A stretch of 64,000 nt of DNA, taken from contig NZ_VIWU01000001.1 of assembly GCF_007994075.1 (NCBI RefSeq), positions 5,456,001 to 5,520,000 of the forward strand, in the 5' to 3' direction. Source of the stretch: Pseudonocardia hierapolitana (lineage in GTDB: Bacteria; Actinomycetota; Actinomycetes; Mycobacteriales; Pseudonocardiaceae). How positions within the stretch are numbered: the stretch's first letter is position 1; each line of letters starts with the position of its first letter. A program made the position numbers and the translations under genes. The notes beneath the pieces were generated by a model. It made no database searches and was not told the origin of the DNA. It was given only the letters and a program-made list of their open reading frames with translations. Shown one piece after another: positions 51,945 to 60,705 of the stretch.

Positions 51945-52493
51945 GTGACGCCGCTGGTCCAGGGCACCAGTGGCCCGTCGCTCGCGCCCGGGTTGTTCCT
52001 GCTCGGCGCCACGCTGACCCGGTACGGCGTGATCGCTCGGATCGAGGAGTCCACGCTGGTGCCGCGCGGGCTGGGCCTGGCCTGCGCAGCGGCGGGGGTG
52101 CCTGTCCTCATGGCACGGTCCGGCGGGGCGGACATCAACATCGCCCTGCCCGGACTGCTGTTCGCGGGCGTGTACGCGTGCATCCTCCTGGTCCTGCTCA
52201 GGACGCCGCTCCGGCCGGTGTTGCAGGCGCTCTTCACACCGCTGGGACGGATGACGCTGACCAACTACCTGACCGCCACGGTCCTCGTCCTGGTCATCGC
52301 CCGCGTCATCGGCGGATCGTCCGACACGTTGTCGGCCACCACCGTTGTGCTGATCGCCTGCCCCGTCCTCGCCGTCCAGTGGCTGTGGTCGGCGCTCTGG
52401 CTGCGCCACTTCCGCCATGGCCCTCTCGAGTGGCTCTGGCGGTGGGCCACCTGGGCCCGCCGTCCACCCCTCAGGCGAGGCGCGAGGGGCTGA
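51945..52493 (+). pseudogene. Truncated DUF418 (YeiB-type) membrane protein
   Basis: 182 residues that correspond to the C-terminal DUF418 domain of YeiB proteins, which are normally near 400 residues: membrane helices, then GRMTLTNYLTATVLVLVIARVIGG and the ending FRHGPLEWLWRWATWARRPPLRR. The N-terminal half is missing, and the upstream DNA carries the ABC-ATPase remnant. GTG 51945 could start a short product, but a truncated gene is more likely. Confidence 0.65.
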
Positions 52494-52527
52494 CTCAGGG
52501 CCCGGGTGGCGGCTAGCCTGGCTGATC

Positions 52528-53853
52528 ATGCAGGTGATCGATCCGGCTCACGGGGTGGCAGAGCTGTGCTCCGCGCTCGTGGCCATCGACACCACGAACC
52601 AGGCCCGAGGCGACGCGGTGGGCGAGCGGGAGGCGGCCGAGCTCGTCGCCCGGGTGCTCGCCGACGAGGCCGGGCTCGATCCGGTGCTGCTCGAATCGGC
52701 CCCGCGGCGCACGAGCGTGGTGGCGCGCGTGGCCGGTCGCGATCCCGGGCTCGGCGCGCTGCTGGTGCACGGACACCTCGACGTCGTGCCCGCCGACCCG
52801 GCCGGTTGGACGGTGCCGCCATTCTCCGGGGCCGTCCAGGACGGGTACGTGTGGGGCCGCGGCGCGGTGGACATGAAGGACGCCTGCGCGAGCGTGCTGG
52901 CGGTGCTGCGGTCGTGGCGGGCCCGCGGGGTGCGTCCGCGGCGGGACGTGGTGGTCGCGTTCGTCGCCGACGAGGAGACCGGGGGCGCCTACGGGGCCGA
53001 GTGGCTGGTGCGCGAGCACCGGGCGCTGTTCGACGGGTGCGCGGCCGCCATCGGTGAGGGTGGCGGGTTCCCGCACCCGGCGGGCGGGGTGCGGTTCTAC
53101 CCGGTCGGCACCGCCGAGCGCGGCACCCTGCACCTGCGGCTCACCGCGACGGGCCGGGGCGGGCACGGCTCGCGGCCGAACCCGGACAACGCCGTCGTCG
53201 CGCTGGTCGAAGCGCTGGCCCGGGTGGCCGCGCACCGGTTCCCGGTGCGGCTCACGCCGACCGTCCGCGAGTACCTGGTGCGCACGGCGGAGGCGTTGGG
53301 CGTGCCCGCTGAGCTGGACTCCGAGGCGGGCGTGGACGCGACGATCGCGCGCGTGGGCCACGCCGGCCGGCTGGCGGCCGGGGTGGTGCGCCACACGATG
53401 ACGCCCACCGTGCTGGCCGCTGGCGGCGCCGTGAACGTGATCCCGCCCGTGGCCGAGGCGATGGTGGACACCCGGGTGCTGCCCGGCGGGCTGGACGAGG
53501 TGAACGCGGCGTTGCGCGAGCTGCTCGGCCCGCGGGTGCGGCACGAGGTGGTCGTGCAGGCCGATCCGGTGCAGGCGCCGTTCGACTCGCCGTGGTTCGC
53601 GGCGATGGCCGACGCGCTGCAGGCGGGGGACCCGCACGCCGTGGTCGTGCCGTACTGCCTCGGCGGTGGCACCGACGCGAAGGCGTTCTCGGCGCTCGGG
53701 ATCCCGTGCTACGGCTTCGCGCCGCTGGGGCCTGCCCCGGACGGGGACGGCTACGACCACCGGGCGATGGCGCACGCCGTGGACGAGCGCGTGCCGATCA
53801 GCGGTCTGGAGTTCGGCGCGCGGGTGCTCGATCGCTTCCTGCTGCAGGTCTGA
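52528..53853 (+). CDS. M20-family metallopeptidase / deacylase (ArgE/DapE type)
   Basis: 441 residues. Metal ligands and catalytic residues: H83 and D85 in HGHLDVVP, D115 in GRGAVDMKD, E149/E150 in FVADEETGG, and a His in the GGGTDAK...YDHRAMAHAVDE C-terminal part. A dimerisation domain lies at about 205-330. The family cleaves acyl-amino acids or short peptides in the cytoplasm. ATG 52528; the upstream 34 bp separate it from the DUF418 fragment. Confidence 0.87.
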   Translation: MQVIDPAHGVAELCSALVAIDTTNQARGDAVGEREAAELVARVLADEAGLDPVLLESAPRRTSVVARVAGRDPGLGALLVHGHLDVVPADPAGWTVPPFSGAVQDGYVWGRGAVDMKDACASVLAVLRSWRARGVRPRRDVVVAFVADEETGGAYGAEWLVREHRALFDGCAAAIGEGGGFPHPAGGVRFYPVGTAERGTLHLRLTATGRGGHGSRPNPDNAVVALVEALARVAAHRFPVRLTPTVREYLVRTAEALGVPAELDSEAGVDATIARVGHAGRLAAGVVRHTMTPTVLAAGGAVNVIPPVAEAMVDTRVLPGGLDEVNAALRELLGPRVRHEVVVQADPVQAPFDSPWFAAMADALQAGDPHAVVVPYCLGGGTDAKAFSALGIPCYGFAPLGPAPDGDGYDHRAMAHAVDERVPISGLEFGARVLDRFLLQV

Positions 53854-54175
53854 CGCATCTGTGAGACGACCCACGGGCCGGCGGAGCGGTGTGGACCGGG
53901 GTGATCGGTAGGGTGGTCCTCGGCGGTCCCGGCCCGGTTTGTCCGCTTCGACGGCGTGCACCGGATATTTTCGCGGGGCTGGGGACGACGATCGGGCCGT
54001 TCCGGGTACCTCCTGCGCGAGGGCACGCCTGGCCCGTCCGCTGAACGGAGCTGGCGCAGCGAACAGAGATCGCTGCGCGGAGCTCGGGCAGCGAACCGAC
54101 GACGCTGTGCGGAACTTGCGCAGCGAACCGACGACGCCGAGCGGGTCTCGGTGTGGCCGACCGGGAGGAGACCGC
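53854..54175 (+). promoter_or_regulatory. Leader region of the mrp operon
   Basis: A 322-bp stretch with no gene. The first 185 bases show nothing recognisable apart from an AT-rich patch (GGATATTTT near 53960) that may be a promoter element. The remainder holds the 32-nt tandem repeats. GGGAGGAG just before 54171 is the ribosome site of mrpA. Confidence 0.4.
54039..54144. repeat. Tandem array of 32-nt hairpin repeats upstream of mrpA
   Basis: Three full units abut without spacers at 54039-54070, 54071-54102 and 54103-54134, with the first bases of a fourth (CGCCGAGCGG) at 54135. All share CGCTG, CGGA and CAGCGAAC; units 2 and 3 continue CGACGA. Each can fold as a hairpin (CGCTG pairs with CAGCG), and the change between units 2 and 3 keeps pairing. 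A related single copy follows thiL. Confidence 0.75.
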
Positions 54176-56512
54176 GTGCTCGCACTCGTGGCCGCGCACC
54201 TCGTGGTCGCAGGCCTGCTGCCGCTGGTGTCGGCGCGCAGCACCCGGGCGGCGTTCGGCGTGGCGGCCGTGCTGCCCGCGGCCACGCTGCTGTGGGCGCT
54301 TGCGAACGCGGGTGCGGCTCTCGGCGGCGGCCTCGACGAGACCACGGCCTGGTCGCCCGCGCTCGGCCTGGAGCTGTCGTTCCGGCTCGACGCGCTCGGG
54401 CTCGCGATGATCGTGCTGGTCTCGGGGATCGGCGCGGTGATCCTCGCCTACTGCACCGGATACTTCGGTGCCGGTTCCCCGGACGCCACCCGCTCTGCGG
54501 CGCTGTTGCTGGCGTTCGCGGGCGCGATGCTCGGCCTCGTACTCGCCGACGACCTGCTCACGCTCTACGTGTTCTGGGAGCTCACGTCGATCGCGTCGTT
54601 CCTGCTGGTCGGGCAGGGTGGCGAGCGGCGCGAGGAGCGCAGGGCGGCGGTGCAGGCGCTGCTCGTCACGGTCTTCGGCGGCCTGGCGATGCTGCTCGGT
54701 TTCGTGCTGCTGGGCGAGGCGGCGGGCACGTACCGGATCTCGGAGATCCTCGCCGACCCGCCCCGCGGCGGGCTGGTCACCGCGGCGCTGCTGCTGATCC
54801 TGCTCGGGGCGTTCACGAAGTCGGCGCAGCTGCCGTTCCACCCGTGGCTGCCCGCCGCGATGGTGGCGCCCACGCCGGTGAGCGCGTACCTGCACGCGGC
54901 GTCGATGGTGAAGGCGGGCGTCTACCTCGTGGCACGGCTCTCGCCCGCGTTCTCCGACCTCGCCGTCTGGACGGTGCCGGTGCTGGTCGCCGGGGTGGGC
55001 ACCATGCTCGTCGGCGGCTGGCGCGCGCTCTCGGCCACCGACCTCAAGCGGCTGCTCGCGTTCGGCACGGTGAGCCAGCTCGGGTTCCTGATGGTGCTGT
55101 TCGGCGCGGGTGGGCGGGTGGCCGCGATGGCCGGCATCGCGATGCTGCTCGCGCACGGCATGTTCAAGGCCACCCTGTTCCTCACCGTCGGCGCGGTCGA
55201 CCACGCCACGGGCACGCGCGACGTGCGGGAGCTGTCCGGCGTCGGCCGCGCCCTGCCCGGCCTGGCGGTCGCCGCGGTGCTCGCGGCCGCATCGATGGCG
55301 GGGCTGCCACCGCTGATCGGGTTCGTCGGCAAGGAGGCGGCCTTCGAGGCGTTCCTGCACGGCACGGTCGAGAACTGGGCCGTCGCGGCCGGGCTGTTGC
55401 TCGGCTCGGTGCTCACGGTGGCCTACAGCGCGCGGTTCCTGTGGGGCGCGTTCGCCCGGAAGCCCGGCCGGGACGCCACGGAGACGCACGGCCTCGGCCC
55501 GGCGCTGACGATCCCGGTGTGGCTGTGCGCGGCCGCGGGGCCGGTGCTCGGGATCGCGACGCCCGTCGTCGACGCCGAGGCGGCGAGCTATGCCGCCGCG
55601 CTGCCCGGCGATCCGGCCTACCACCTCGCGCTCTGGCACGGGTTCGGTGTCCCGCTGCTGTTCTCCGCGGTCGCCCTGGCGGGCGGCCTCGCCCTGCACG
55701 CGGCGCGGGACCGGCTCGCCCCGCTCGCCGACCGCAGCCCGCTCGACGCCCAACGCGCCTACGAGAGGACGATCGCGGGCATCGGCCGGGTGGCGGTCGG
55801 TGTCACCGGACGGCTGCAGATCGGCTCGCTGCCCGCCTACCTGGCCACGATCCTGGTGACGTTCGTGCTGCTCCCGGGCGTGGCCATGGTGATCGCGGGC
55901 GCGTGGCCCACCGCCGCGCCGCTCTACCACGAGGCGATCCAGGTGCCGCTCGCGATCGTGGTGGTGATCGCGGCGCTCGCCGTCACCCGGGCCCGGCGCC
56001 GGTTCACCGCCGTCCTCCTCGTCGGGGTGATCGGCTACGGCGTCGGCGGCCTGTTCATCGTCGACGGCGCGCCGGACCTCGCACTCGCCCAGTTCCTCGT
56101 CGAGACGCTCTCCCTCGTCGCGTTCGTGTTCGTGCTGCGCCGCCTGCCCGCGCACTTCACCGAGACCCGCCCGTCGCGGCGGATCCGCGTGCCCAAGGCG
56201 ATGCTCGGGGCCGTCGCGGGGTTCGCGGTCGCGGTCTTCGCGCTCGTGCTGTCCGCCGCACGCACCGGCCCGGCCACCACGAGCGCCGAGCTCGCCCGGC
56301 TGACGCCCGAGGCCGGTGCCAGCAACGTGATCAGCGCGATCCTCGTCGACTTCAGGGCATTGGACACCGTCGGCGAGATCGGCGTGCTGTTCGTCGCGGC
56401 GGCCGGGGTCGCGAGCCTCGTGCTGGCCACCCGTTACGACCGCCGCAGCCGCGGAGCGCCGGTGGAGAGCGGCCAGAGCACGCCCCAGCACGAGGAGGAC
56501 GTGCTCGGATGA
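54176..56512 (+). CDS. mrpA: Na+/H+ antiporter subunit A
   Basis: 778 residues from GTG 54176 (GGGAGGAG 5 bp upstream). A NuoL-like proton channel (GYFG, ELTSIASFLLVG, KSAQLPFHPWLPAAMVAPTPVSAYLHAASMVKAGVYLVARL, ALSATDLKRLLAFGTVSQLGFL) fused to a C-terminal DUF4040/MrpB-like part with further helices (GVGGLFIVDGAPDLALAQFLVETLSL). Part of a seven-subunit membrane complex expelling Na+ in exchange for protons. Overlaps mrpB by 4 bp. Confidence 0.92.
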   Translation: MLALVAAHLVVAGLLPLVSARSTRAAFGVAAVLPAATLLWALANAGAALGGGLDETTAWSPALGLELSFRLDALGLAMIVLVSGIGAVILAYCTGYFGAGSPDATRSAALLLAFAGAMLGLVLADDLLTLYVFWELTSIASFLLVGQGGERREERRAAVQALLVTVFGGLAMLLGFVLLGEAAGTYRISEILADPPRGGLVTAALLLILLGAFTKSAQLPFHPWLPAAMVAPTPVSAYLHAASMVKAGVYLVARLSPAFSDLAVWTVPVLVAGVGTMLVGGWRALSATDLKRLLAFGTVSQLGFLMVLFGAGGRVAAMAGIAMLLAHGMFKATLFLTVGAVDHATGTRDVRELSGVGRALPGLAVAAVLAAASMAGLPPLIGFVGKEAAFEAFLHGTVENWAVAAGLLLGSVLTVAYSARFLWGAFARKPGRDATETHGLGPALTIPVWLCAAAGPVLGIATPVVDAEAASYAAALPGDPAYHLALWHGFGVPLLFSAVALAGGLALHAARDRLAPLADRSPLDAQRAYERTIAGIGRVAVGVTGRLQIGSLPAYLATILVTFVLLPGVAMVIAGAWPTAAPLYHEAIQVPLAIVVVIAALAVTRARRRFTAVLLVGVIGYGVGGLFIVDGAPDLALAQFLVETLSLVAFVFVLRRLPAHFTETRPSRRIRVPKAMLGAVAGFAVAVFALVLSAARTGPATTSAELARLTPEAGASNVISAILVDFRALDTVGEIGVLFVAAAGVASLVLATRYDRRSRGAPVESGQSTPQHEEDVLG

Positions 56513-57036
56513 CGCCCCCCGACGACAAGCCCTTCGAGGAGTGGGACCGGCCACGGCAGGCCTGGATGCTCTCCGGCGACTGCCGCGGCTACCGACAGCG
56601 CACTCTGCTGCTGGAGATGACCACGCGGGCGCTGTTCCCGACGGTCCTGGTGTTCTCGGTGTACCTGCTGCTCGTCGGGCACTACGGGCCCGGCGGCGGG
56701 TTCGCGGCCGGGTTGGTGGCCGGCCTCGCGTTCGTCCTGCGCTACATCGCGGGCGGCAGCGACGCGGCCGTGCGCGTCCGCCCGCCGGTGCTCATCGGGC
56801 TGGGACTCGCCGTCGCCCTGCTGACCGCACTGGCGCCCACCGTCGTCGGCGCGCCGGTGCTCGCCACCACGAAGCTCGCGCTCGACGTGCCGCTCATCGG
56901 GCACGTCGAGACCCAGACCAGCGTGTTCCTCGACGTCGGCGTGTACCTGCTGATCGTCGGTGTCGTGCTGGACCTGCTGCGCTCGCTCGGCGCCGGGATC
57001 GAGCGCGACATGCGCGATGCGGGGGAGCCCCGATGA
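56509..57036 (+). CDS. mrpB: Na+/H+ antiporter subunit B
   Basis: 175 residues. Four helices; TRALFPTVLVFSVYLLLVGHYGPGGGFAAGLVAGLAFVLRY is the conserved MnhB part. A 40-residue charged N-terminal extension is unusual for the family. Overlaps mrpA and mrpC by 4 bp each. Confidence 0.9.
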   Translation: MTPPDDKPFEEWDRPRQAWMLSGDCRGYRQRTLLLEMTTRALFPTVLVFSVYLLLVGHYGPGGGFAAGLVAGLAFVLRYIAGGSDAAVRVRPPVLIGLGLAVALLTALAPTVVGAPVLATTKLALDVPLIGHVETQTSVFLDVGVYLLIVGVVLDLLRSLGAGIERDMRDAGEPR

Positions 57037-57512
57037 CGACCGTCAACCTCGTGATGGCCGGCACCGTCGGCGTGCTCTACGGCACCGGCTTCACGCTGCT
57101 GCTGTCGCGCTCGCTCATGCGCGTGCTGATCGGCGTGGTCGTGCTGGGCCACGGCACCAACCTGCTCCTCCAGCTGGCGGGCGGGCCGCCCGGCCGGGCG
57201 CCGATCCTCGGCGCGGTGTCGCCGGAGGAGTTCACCGACCCGCTGCCGCAGGCGCTCGCCCTCACCGCGATCGTGATCACGTTCGCGCTCACGACGTTCC
57301 TGCTCGCGCTCGGCTACCGCTCCTACGTCCTGGTCGGCCACGACGAGGTGCAGGACGACGTCGAGGACCGGCGGATCGCGCGGCAGAAGACGCCGTCCGC
57401 GCCGCTGGAGGACGACGGGGAGGACGACGGGGAGGACGAGGCGGATCCCCTCGCGCCCGCCGAGCGCACCGACGACCAGGTCGAGGCCGAGGCGAGGCGG
57501 GAGGGGCTGTGA
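57033..57512 (+). CDS. mrpC: Na+/H+ antiporter subunit C
   Basis: 159 residues. NuoK-like three-helix core (YGTGFTLLLSRSLMRVLIGVVVLGHGTNLLLQLAGG, ALTAIVITFALTTFLLALGYR), then an acidic tail of about 55 residues (EDDGEDDGEDEADPLA) that is longer than usual. Overlaps mrpB and mrpD by 4 bp. Confidence 0.9.
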   Translation: MTTVNLVMAGTVGVLYGTGFTLLLSRSLMRVLIGVVVLGHGTNLLLQLAGGPPGRAPILGAVSPEEFTDPLPQALALTAIVITFALTTFLLALGYRSYVLVGHDEVQDDVEDRRIARQKTPSAPLEDDGEDDGEDEADPLAPAERTDDQVEAEARREGL

Positions 57513-59035
57513 GCAACCTCCTGACCCTTCCCGTGTTGCTGCCGATGCTCGGCGCGGCTCTCTCGATCGTGGGCAGCCGGTCGGCCACGCTGCAGCGCGT
57601 CGTCGGGATCGTCGTCCTCGCGGCCGTCGCGGCGCTCGCGGGCGCGTTGCTGGTGGCCACCGACCAGCAGGGCCCCATCGTCGCCGAGCTCGGCGGCTGG
57701 CCCGCGCCCGTGGGGATCGCGTTGGTGGCCGACCGGCTCTCGGCGCTGCTGCTGCTCGTGTCCACGCTGGTGACCCTCGCCGTGCTCGTCTACGCCATCG
57801 ACCAGCGCATCGCCGACTACGGCAGCGCCACCGCCAGCACCACGTTCCACCCGATGTACCTGATGCTGTGCGCCGGCGTCTCGCTCGCGTACCTCACCGG
57901 CGACCTGTTCACGCTGTTCGTGGCGTTCGAGCTGATGCTCACCGCGTCCTACGTGCTGATCACCCGCCGCACCGGCGCCAACCGGATCCGGGCCGGCATG
58001 ACGTACGTGACGGTGAGCCTGCTGTCGTCGCTGCTGTTCCTCACGGCCGTGGCGATGGTCTACGCCGCCACCGGCACCGTGAACCTCGCCGACCTCGCCG
58101 GCCGGGTGGGGGAGCTGCCACCCGGGCTGCAGACGGTGCTGGCGATGATGCTGCTGGTCGTCTTCGGGATCAAGGCGGCGATCGTGCCGCTGCACTTCTG
58201 GCTGCCCGACAGCTACCCGAACGCGCCCGGCCCGGTGGCGGCGCTCTTCGCGGGGCTGCTCACGAAGGTCAGCTTCTACGCGCTGCTGCGCACGCAGACG
58301 CTGATCTTCCCGCGCGAGGAGCCGTGGACGCTCATGCTCGTGCTGGCGGTCGCCACGATGCTCGTGGGCGTGCTGGGTGCGCTCGCGCAGAACGACCTCA
58401 ACCGGCTGCTGTCGTTCCTGCTGGTCAGCCACATCGGGTTCCTGCTCTACGGGCTCGCGGTGTTCGACGCCGCCGGTGTCTCCGGGGCGGCCCTGTACGC
58501 CGCGCACCACATCACGGTGCTCGCCACGCTCTTCCTGGTGAGCGGGCTCATCACGCGCCGCACCGGCACCGTCGCGCTCGACCGGATGGGCGGGTTGCTG
58601 CGCACCTCGCCCGGCCTCGCGATCCTGTTCGCCATCCCCGCACTGACCCTCGCCGGGGTGCCGCCGACGGCCGGGTTCGTCGCCAAGCTCGCGCTGCTGC
58701 AGGCCGGCGCGGGGAGCGGGCCCGCGGAGCAGGCGGTGGCCGGCGTGGTGGTCGTCGCGAGCCTGCTCACCCTCTACGCGCTGGTGCGGGTGTGGGTGCG
58801 GGTGTTCTGGGGCGAGCCGCAGCCACCGGTCCCCGACTCCGACCCCACCGACGAGGTGCTCGTCGGCACGGCCCGCACGTCCGTGCCGATGTACGCGGCC
58901 ACGGCCGGGCTCATCGCGGTGAGCCTCGCGATCGCGGCCTTCGCGGGACCGCTCGCGGGCATGACCGAGCGAGCCGGCGTCGACCTGCTCGACCGCGGGC
59001 CTTACCGCGCCGCCGTGCTGGGGGACGGGCCATGA
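57509..59035 (+). CDS. mrpD: Na+/H+ antiporter subunit D
   Basis: 508 residues from GTG 57509. NuoN/NuoM-like: FELMLTASYVLITRRTGANRIRAGMTYVTVSLLSS, FGIKAAIVPLHFWLPDSYPNAPGPVAALFAGLLTKVSFYALLR, NDLNRLLSFLLVSHIGFLLYG. Second proton channel of the complex. Overlaps neighbours by 4 bp. Confidence 0.92.
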   Translation: MSNLLTLPVLLPMLGAALSIVGSRSATLQRVVGIVVLAAVAALAGALLVATDQQGPIVAELGGWPAPVGIALVADRLSALLLLVSTLVTLAVLVYAIDQRIADYGSATASTTFHPMYLMLCAGVSLAYLTGDLFTLFVAFELMLTASYVLITRRTGANRIRAGMTYVTVSLLSSLLFLTAVAMVYAATGTVNLADLAGRVGELPPGLQTVLAMMLLVVFGIKAAIVPLHFWLPDSYPNAPGPVAALFAGLLTKVSFYALLRTQTLIFPREEPWTLMLVLAVATMLVGVLGALAQNDLNRLLSFLLVSHIGFLLYGLAVFDAAGVSGAALYAAHHITVLATLFLVSGLITRRTGTVALDRMGGLLRTSPGLAILFAIPALTLAGVPPTAGFVAKLALLQAGAGSGPAEQAVAGVVVVASLLTLYALVRVWVRVFWGEPQPPVPDSDPTDEVLVGTARTSVPMYAATAGLIAVSLAIAAFAGPLAGMTERAGVDLLDRGPYRAAVLGDGP

Positions 59036-59562
59036 GCGCCCGCCTGCCGTCCGTGCTGTGGCTGACCCTCGTGTGGGTGCTGCTGTGGGGCACCTTCACG
59101 CCGGTGTCGGTCGTGGGAGGCGTACTCGTGGCGGTGCTGGTCACCGCGCTGTTCAGGCTGCCGCCGGCCATCGACCGGCTGCCGGTGCGCCCGCTCCGGC
59201 TGCTCACGCTGCTCCTGTTCCTGCTCTGGGACCTCGTCGTGTCCGGCGCCGAGGTGAGCTGGCAGGTGCTGCGCCGTGGCCCCCGCGCCCGCGGAGCGAT
59301 CATGGCGGTGCCGCTGATCTCGTCGTCGGACCTCGTGGTCACCGTCATGGCCAACGCGATCTCGCTCTCCCCGGGCACGATGGCGCTGCAGATCGACCAC
59401 GCCCACGACGTCTGGTACGTCTACGCGCTCGGCCCCCGCGACCACGCCGGGGTGGAGCGGGCCCGGCGGCGCGTGGTGGACATGCAGCGCCGGGTGCTGG
59501 CCGCATTGGGCTCCCCGGACGAACACGCGGAAGCGGAGCGCCTGCTGGGGAGGATGTCGTGA
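59032..59562 (+). CDS. mrpE: Na+/H+ antiporter subunit E
   Basis: 176 residues, MnhE type: N-terminal helices (LWLTLVWVLLWGTFTPVSVVGG), then a cytoplasmic part with VMANAISLSPGTMALQID, the family signature. Overlaps mrpD and mrpF by 4 bp. Confidence 0.9.
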   Translation: MSARLPSVLWLTLVWVLLWGTFTPVSVVGGVLVAVLVTALFRLPPAIDRLPVRPLRLLTLLLFLLWDLVVSGAEVSWQVLRRGPRARGAIMAVPLISSSDLVVTVMANAISLSPGTMALQIDHAHDVWYVYALGPRDHAGVERARRRVVDMQRRVLAALGSPDEHAEAERLLGRMS

Positions 59563-59825
59563 CGGTCGTCTTCGTCGTCGTGCTGGCGCTGCTGTGCGCC
59601 GCCGGTGCGCTCACGCTCGTCCGGTTGCTGCGCGGGCCGGACACCCTGGACCGGATCGCGGCGCTCGACGTGTTCGTGATCCTGATCGTGGCCGCGGCGG
59701 CGGTGTACATCGCGATCTACCGCGACGGGTCCAACATCCCGCTGCTCGCCGCCGTGGCGCTGATCGGGTTCGTCGGGTCGGCCGCGGCGACCCGGCTCGC
59801 CGAGCGTCGGAAGGGGCACCGGTGA
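59559..59825 (+). CDS. mrpF: Na+/H+ antiporter subunit F
   Basis: 88 residues from GTG 59559. Three helices; LTLVRLLRGPDTLDRIAALDVFVILIVAAAAVYI is the MnhF pattern. Overlaps mrpE and mrpG by 4 bp. Confidence 0.9.
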   Translation: MTVVFVVVLALLCAAGALTLVRLLRGPDTLDRIAALDVFVILIVAAAAVYIAIYRDGSNIPLLAAVALIGFVGSAAATRLAERRKGHR

Positions 59826-60163
59826 TCCTCGACGCGATGTCCGCGGTGTTGCTGCTCCTGGGCGCCCTCTCGTGCGTGCTCGGAGGGCTCGGGCTGGTGC
59901 GCCTGCCGGACCTGCCGAGCCGCATGCAGGCCGCCACCAAGCCCCAGACGCTGGGGTTGCTCCTGATCCTCGCCGGCACCGCGCTGCGCGTGGAACTGGA
60001 GAGCGCGGTGACGTTGCTGCTGGTCGGGCTGTTCCAGGTGATCACGGCACCGGTGATCGCACAGTTGCTCGGGCGCTCCGCCTACCGCGGCGGCAGCGTG
60101 AGCCCCGAGCTGCTGGTCGTCGACGAGCTGGCCGGGAAGATGCCCGAGGAGCGTTCGTCCTAG
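59822..60163 (+). CDS. mrpG: Na+/H+ antiporter subunit G
   Basis: 113 residues from GTG 59822. LVRLPDLPSRMQAATKPQTLGLLLILAGTAL is the MnhG pattern. Last of the seven mrp genes, 20 bp before the carbonic-anhydrase-like gene. Confidence 0.9.
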   Translation: MILDAMSAVLLLLGALSCVLGGLGLVRLPDLPSRMQAATKPQTLGLLLILAGTALRVELESAVTLLLVGLFQVITAPVIAQLLGRSAYRGGSVSPELLVVDELAGKMPEERSS

Positions 60164-60183
60164 CCATCGCTAGGCTCCCGCGG

Positions 60184-60705
60184 GTGCCCCTCTACGCACT
60201 AGGCGACGTCGAACCGGACATCCATCCCGATGCCTACGTCCACCCGGACGCCGTCGTGATCGGCAACGTCACTATCGGGCCGGAGGCATCGGTCTGGCCC
60301 ACCGCCGTGCTGCGGGGCGACGACGGCCGCATCGAGGTGGGCACGCGCACCAGCGTGCAGGACGGGTCGATCATCCACTGCACGCCGCACGAGCCGACGA
60401 TCATCGGGAACGAGGTCACCATCGGGCACAACGTGCACATCGAGGGCGCGGTGATCGGCGACCGCGCACTCATCTCGTCGGGTTCGGTCGTGCTCAACGG
60501 CGCCCGGGTCGGTGCCGGTGCGGTGGTCGCGGCCGGGGCCGTGGTCTCGCCGAAGACGGAGATCCCGGACCGGCGCATGGCGATGGGGGTTCCGGCGCGG
60601 GTGCGGGAGGGTCACGAGGTGCCCGAGGGCTACTTCGACCACGCGGTGCAGAGCTACGTCCGGCGTGGCAAGAGGTTCCGCGCCGAGCTGAGGAGGATCG
60701 CCTGA
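60184..60705 (+). CDS. Gamma carbonic anhydrase-like protein
   Basis: 173 residues from GTG 60184. Left-handed beta helix with hexapeptide repeats ([36 protein letters not shown]). The metal histidines are in IHCTPHEP and IGHNVHIEG. May hydrate CO2 or be an inactive relative. Follows the antiporter genes and overlaps the start of ung by one base (TGATG). Confidence 0.85.
   Translation: MPLYALGDVEPDIHPDAYVHPDAVVIGNVTIGPEASVWPTAVLRGDDGRIEVGTRTSVQDGSIIHCTPHEPTIIGNEVTIGHNVHIEGAVIGDRALISSGSVVLNGARVGAGAVVAAGAVVSPKTEIPDRRMAMGVPARVREGHEVPEGYFDHAVQSYVRRGKRFRAELRRIA

Noticed and set aside
54039..54144. Tandem units considered as a CRISPR array
   Set aside because: Units abut directly with no unique spacers and no cas genes are nearby.
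53798..56554. Very long minus-strand open frame (918 residues) opposite mrpA
   Set aside because: Its translation is rich in R, H, E, G and Q with no domain, while the plus strand encodes a clear MrpA. Long antisense frames are expected at this GC content.
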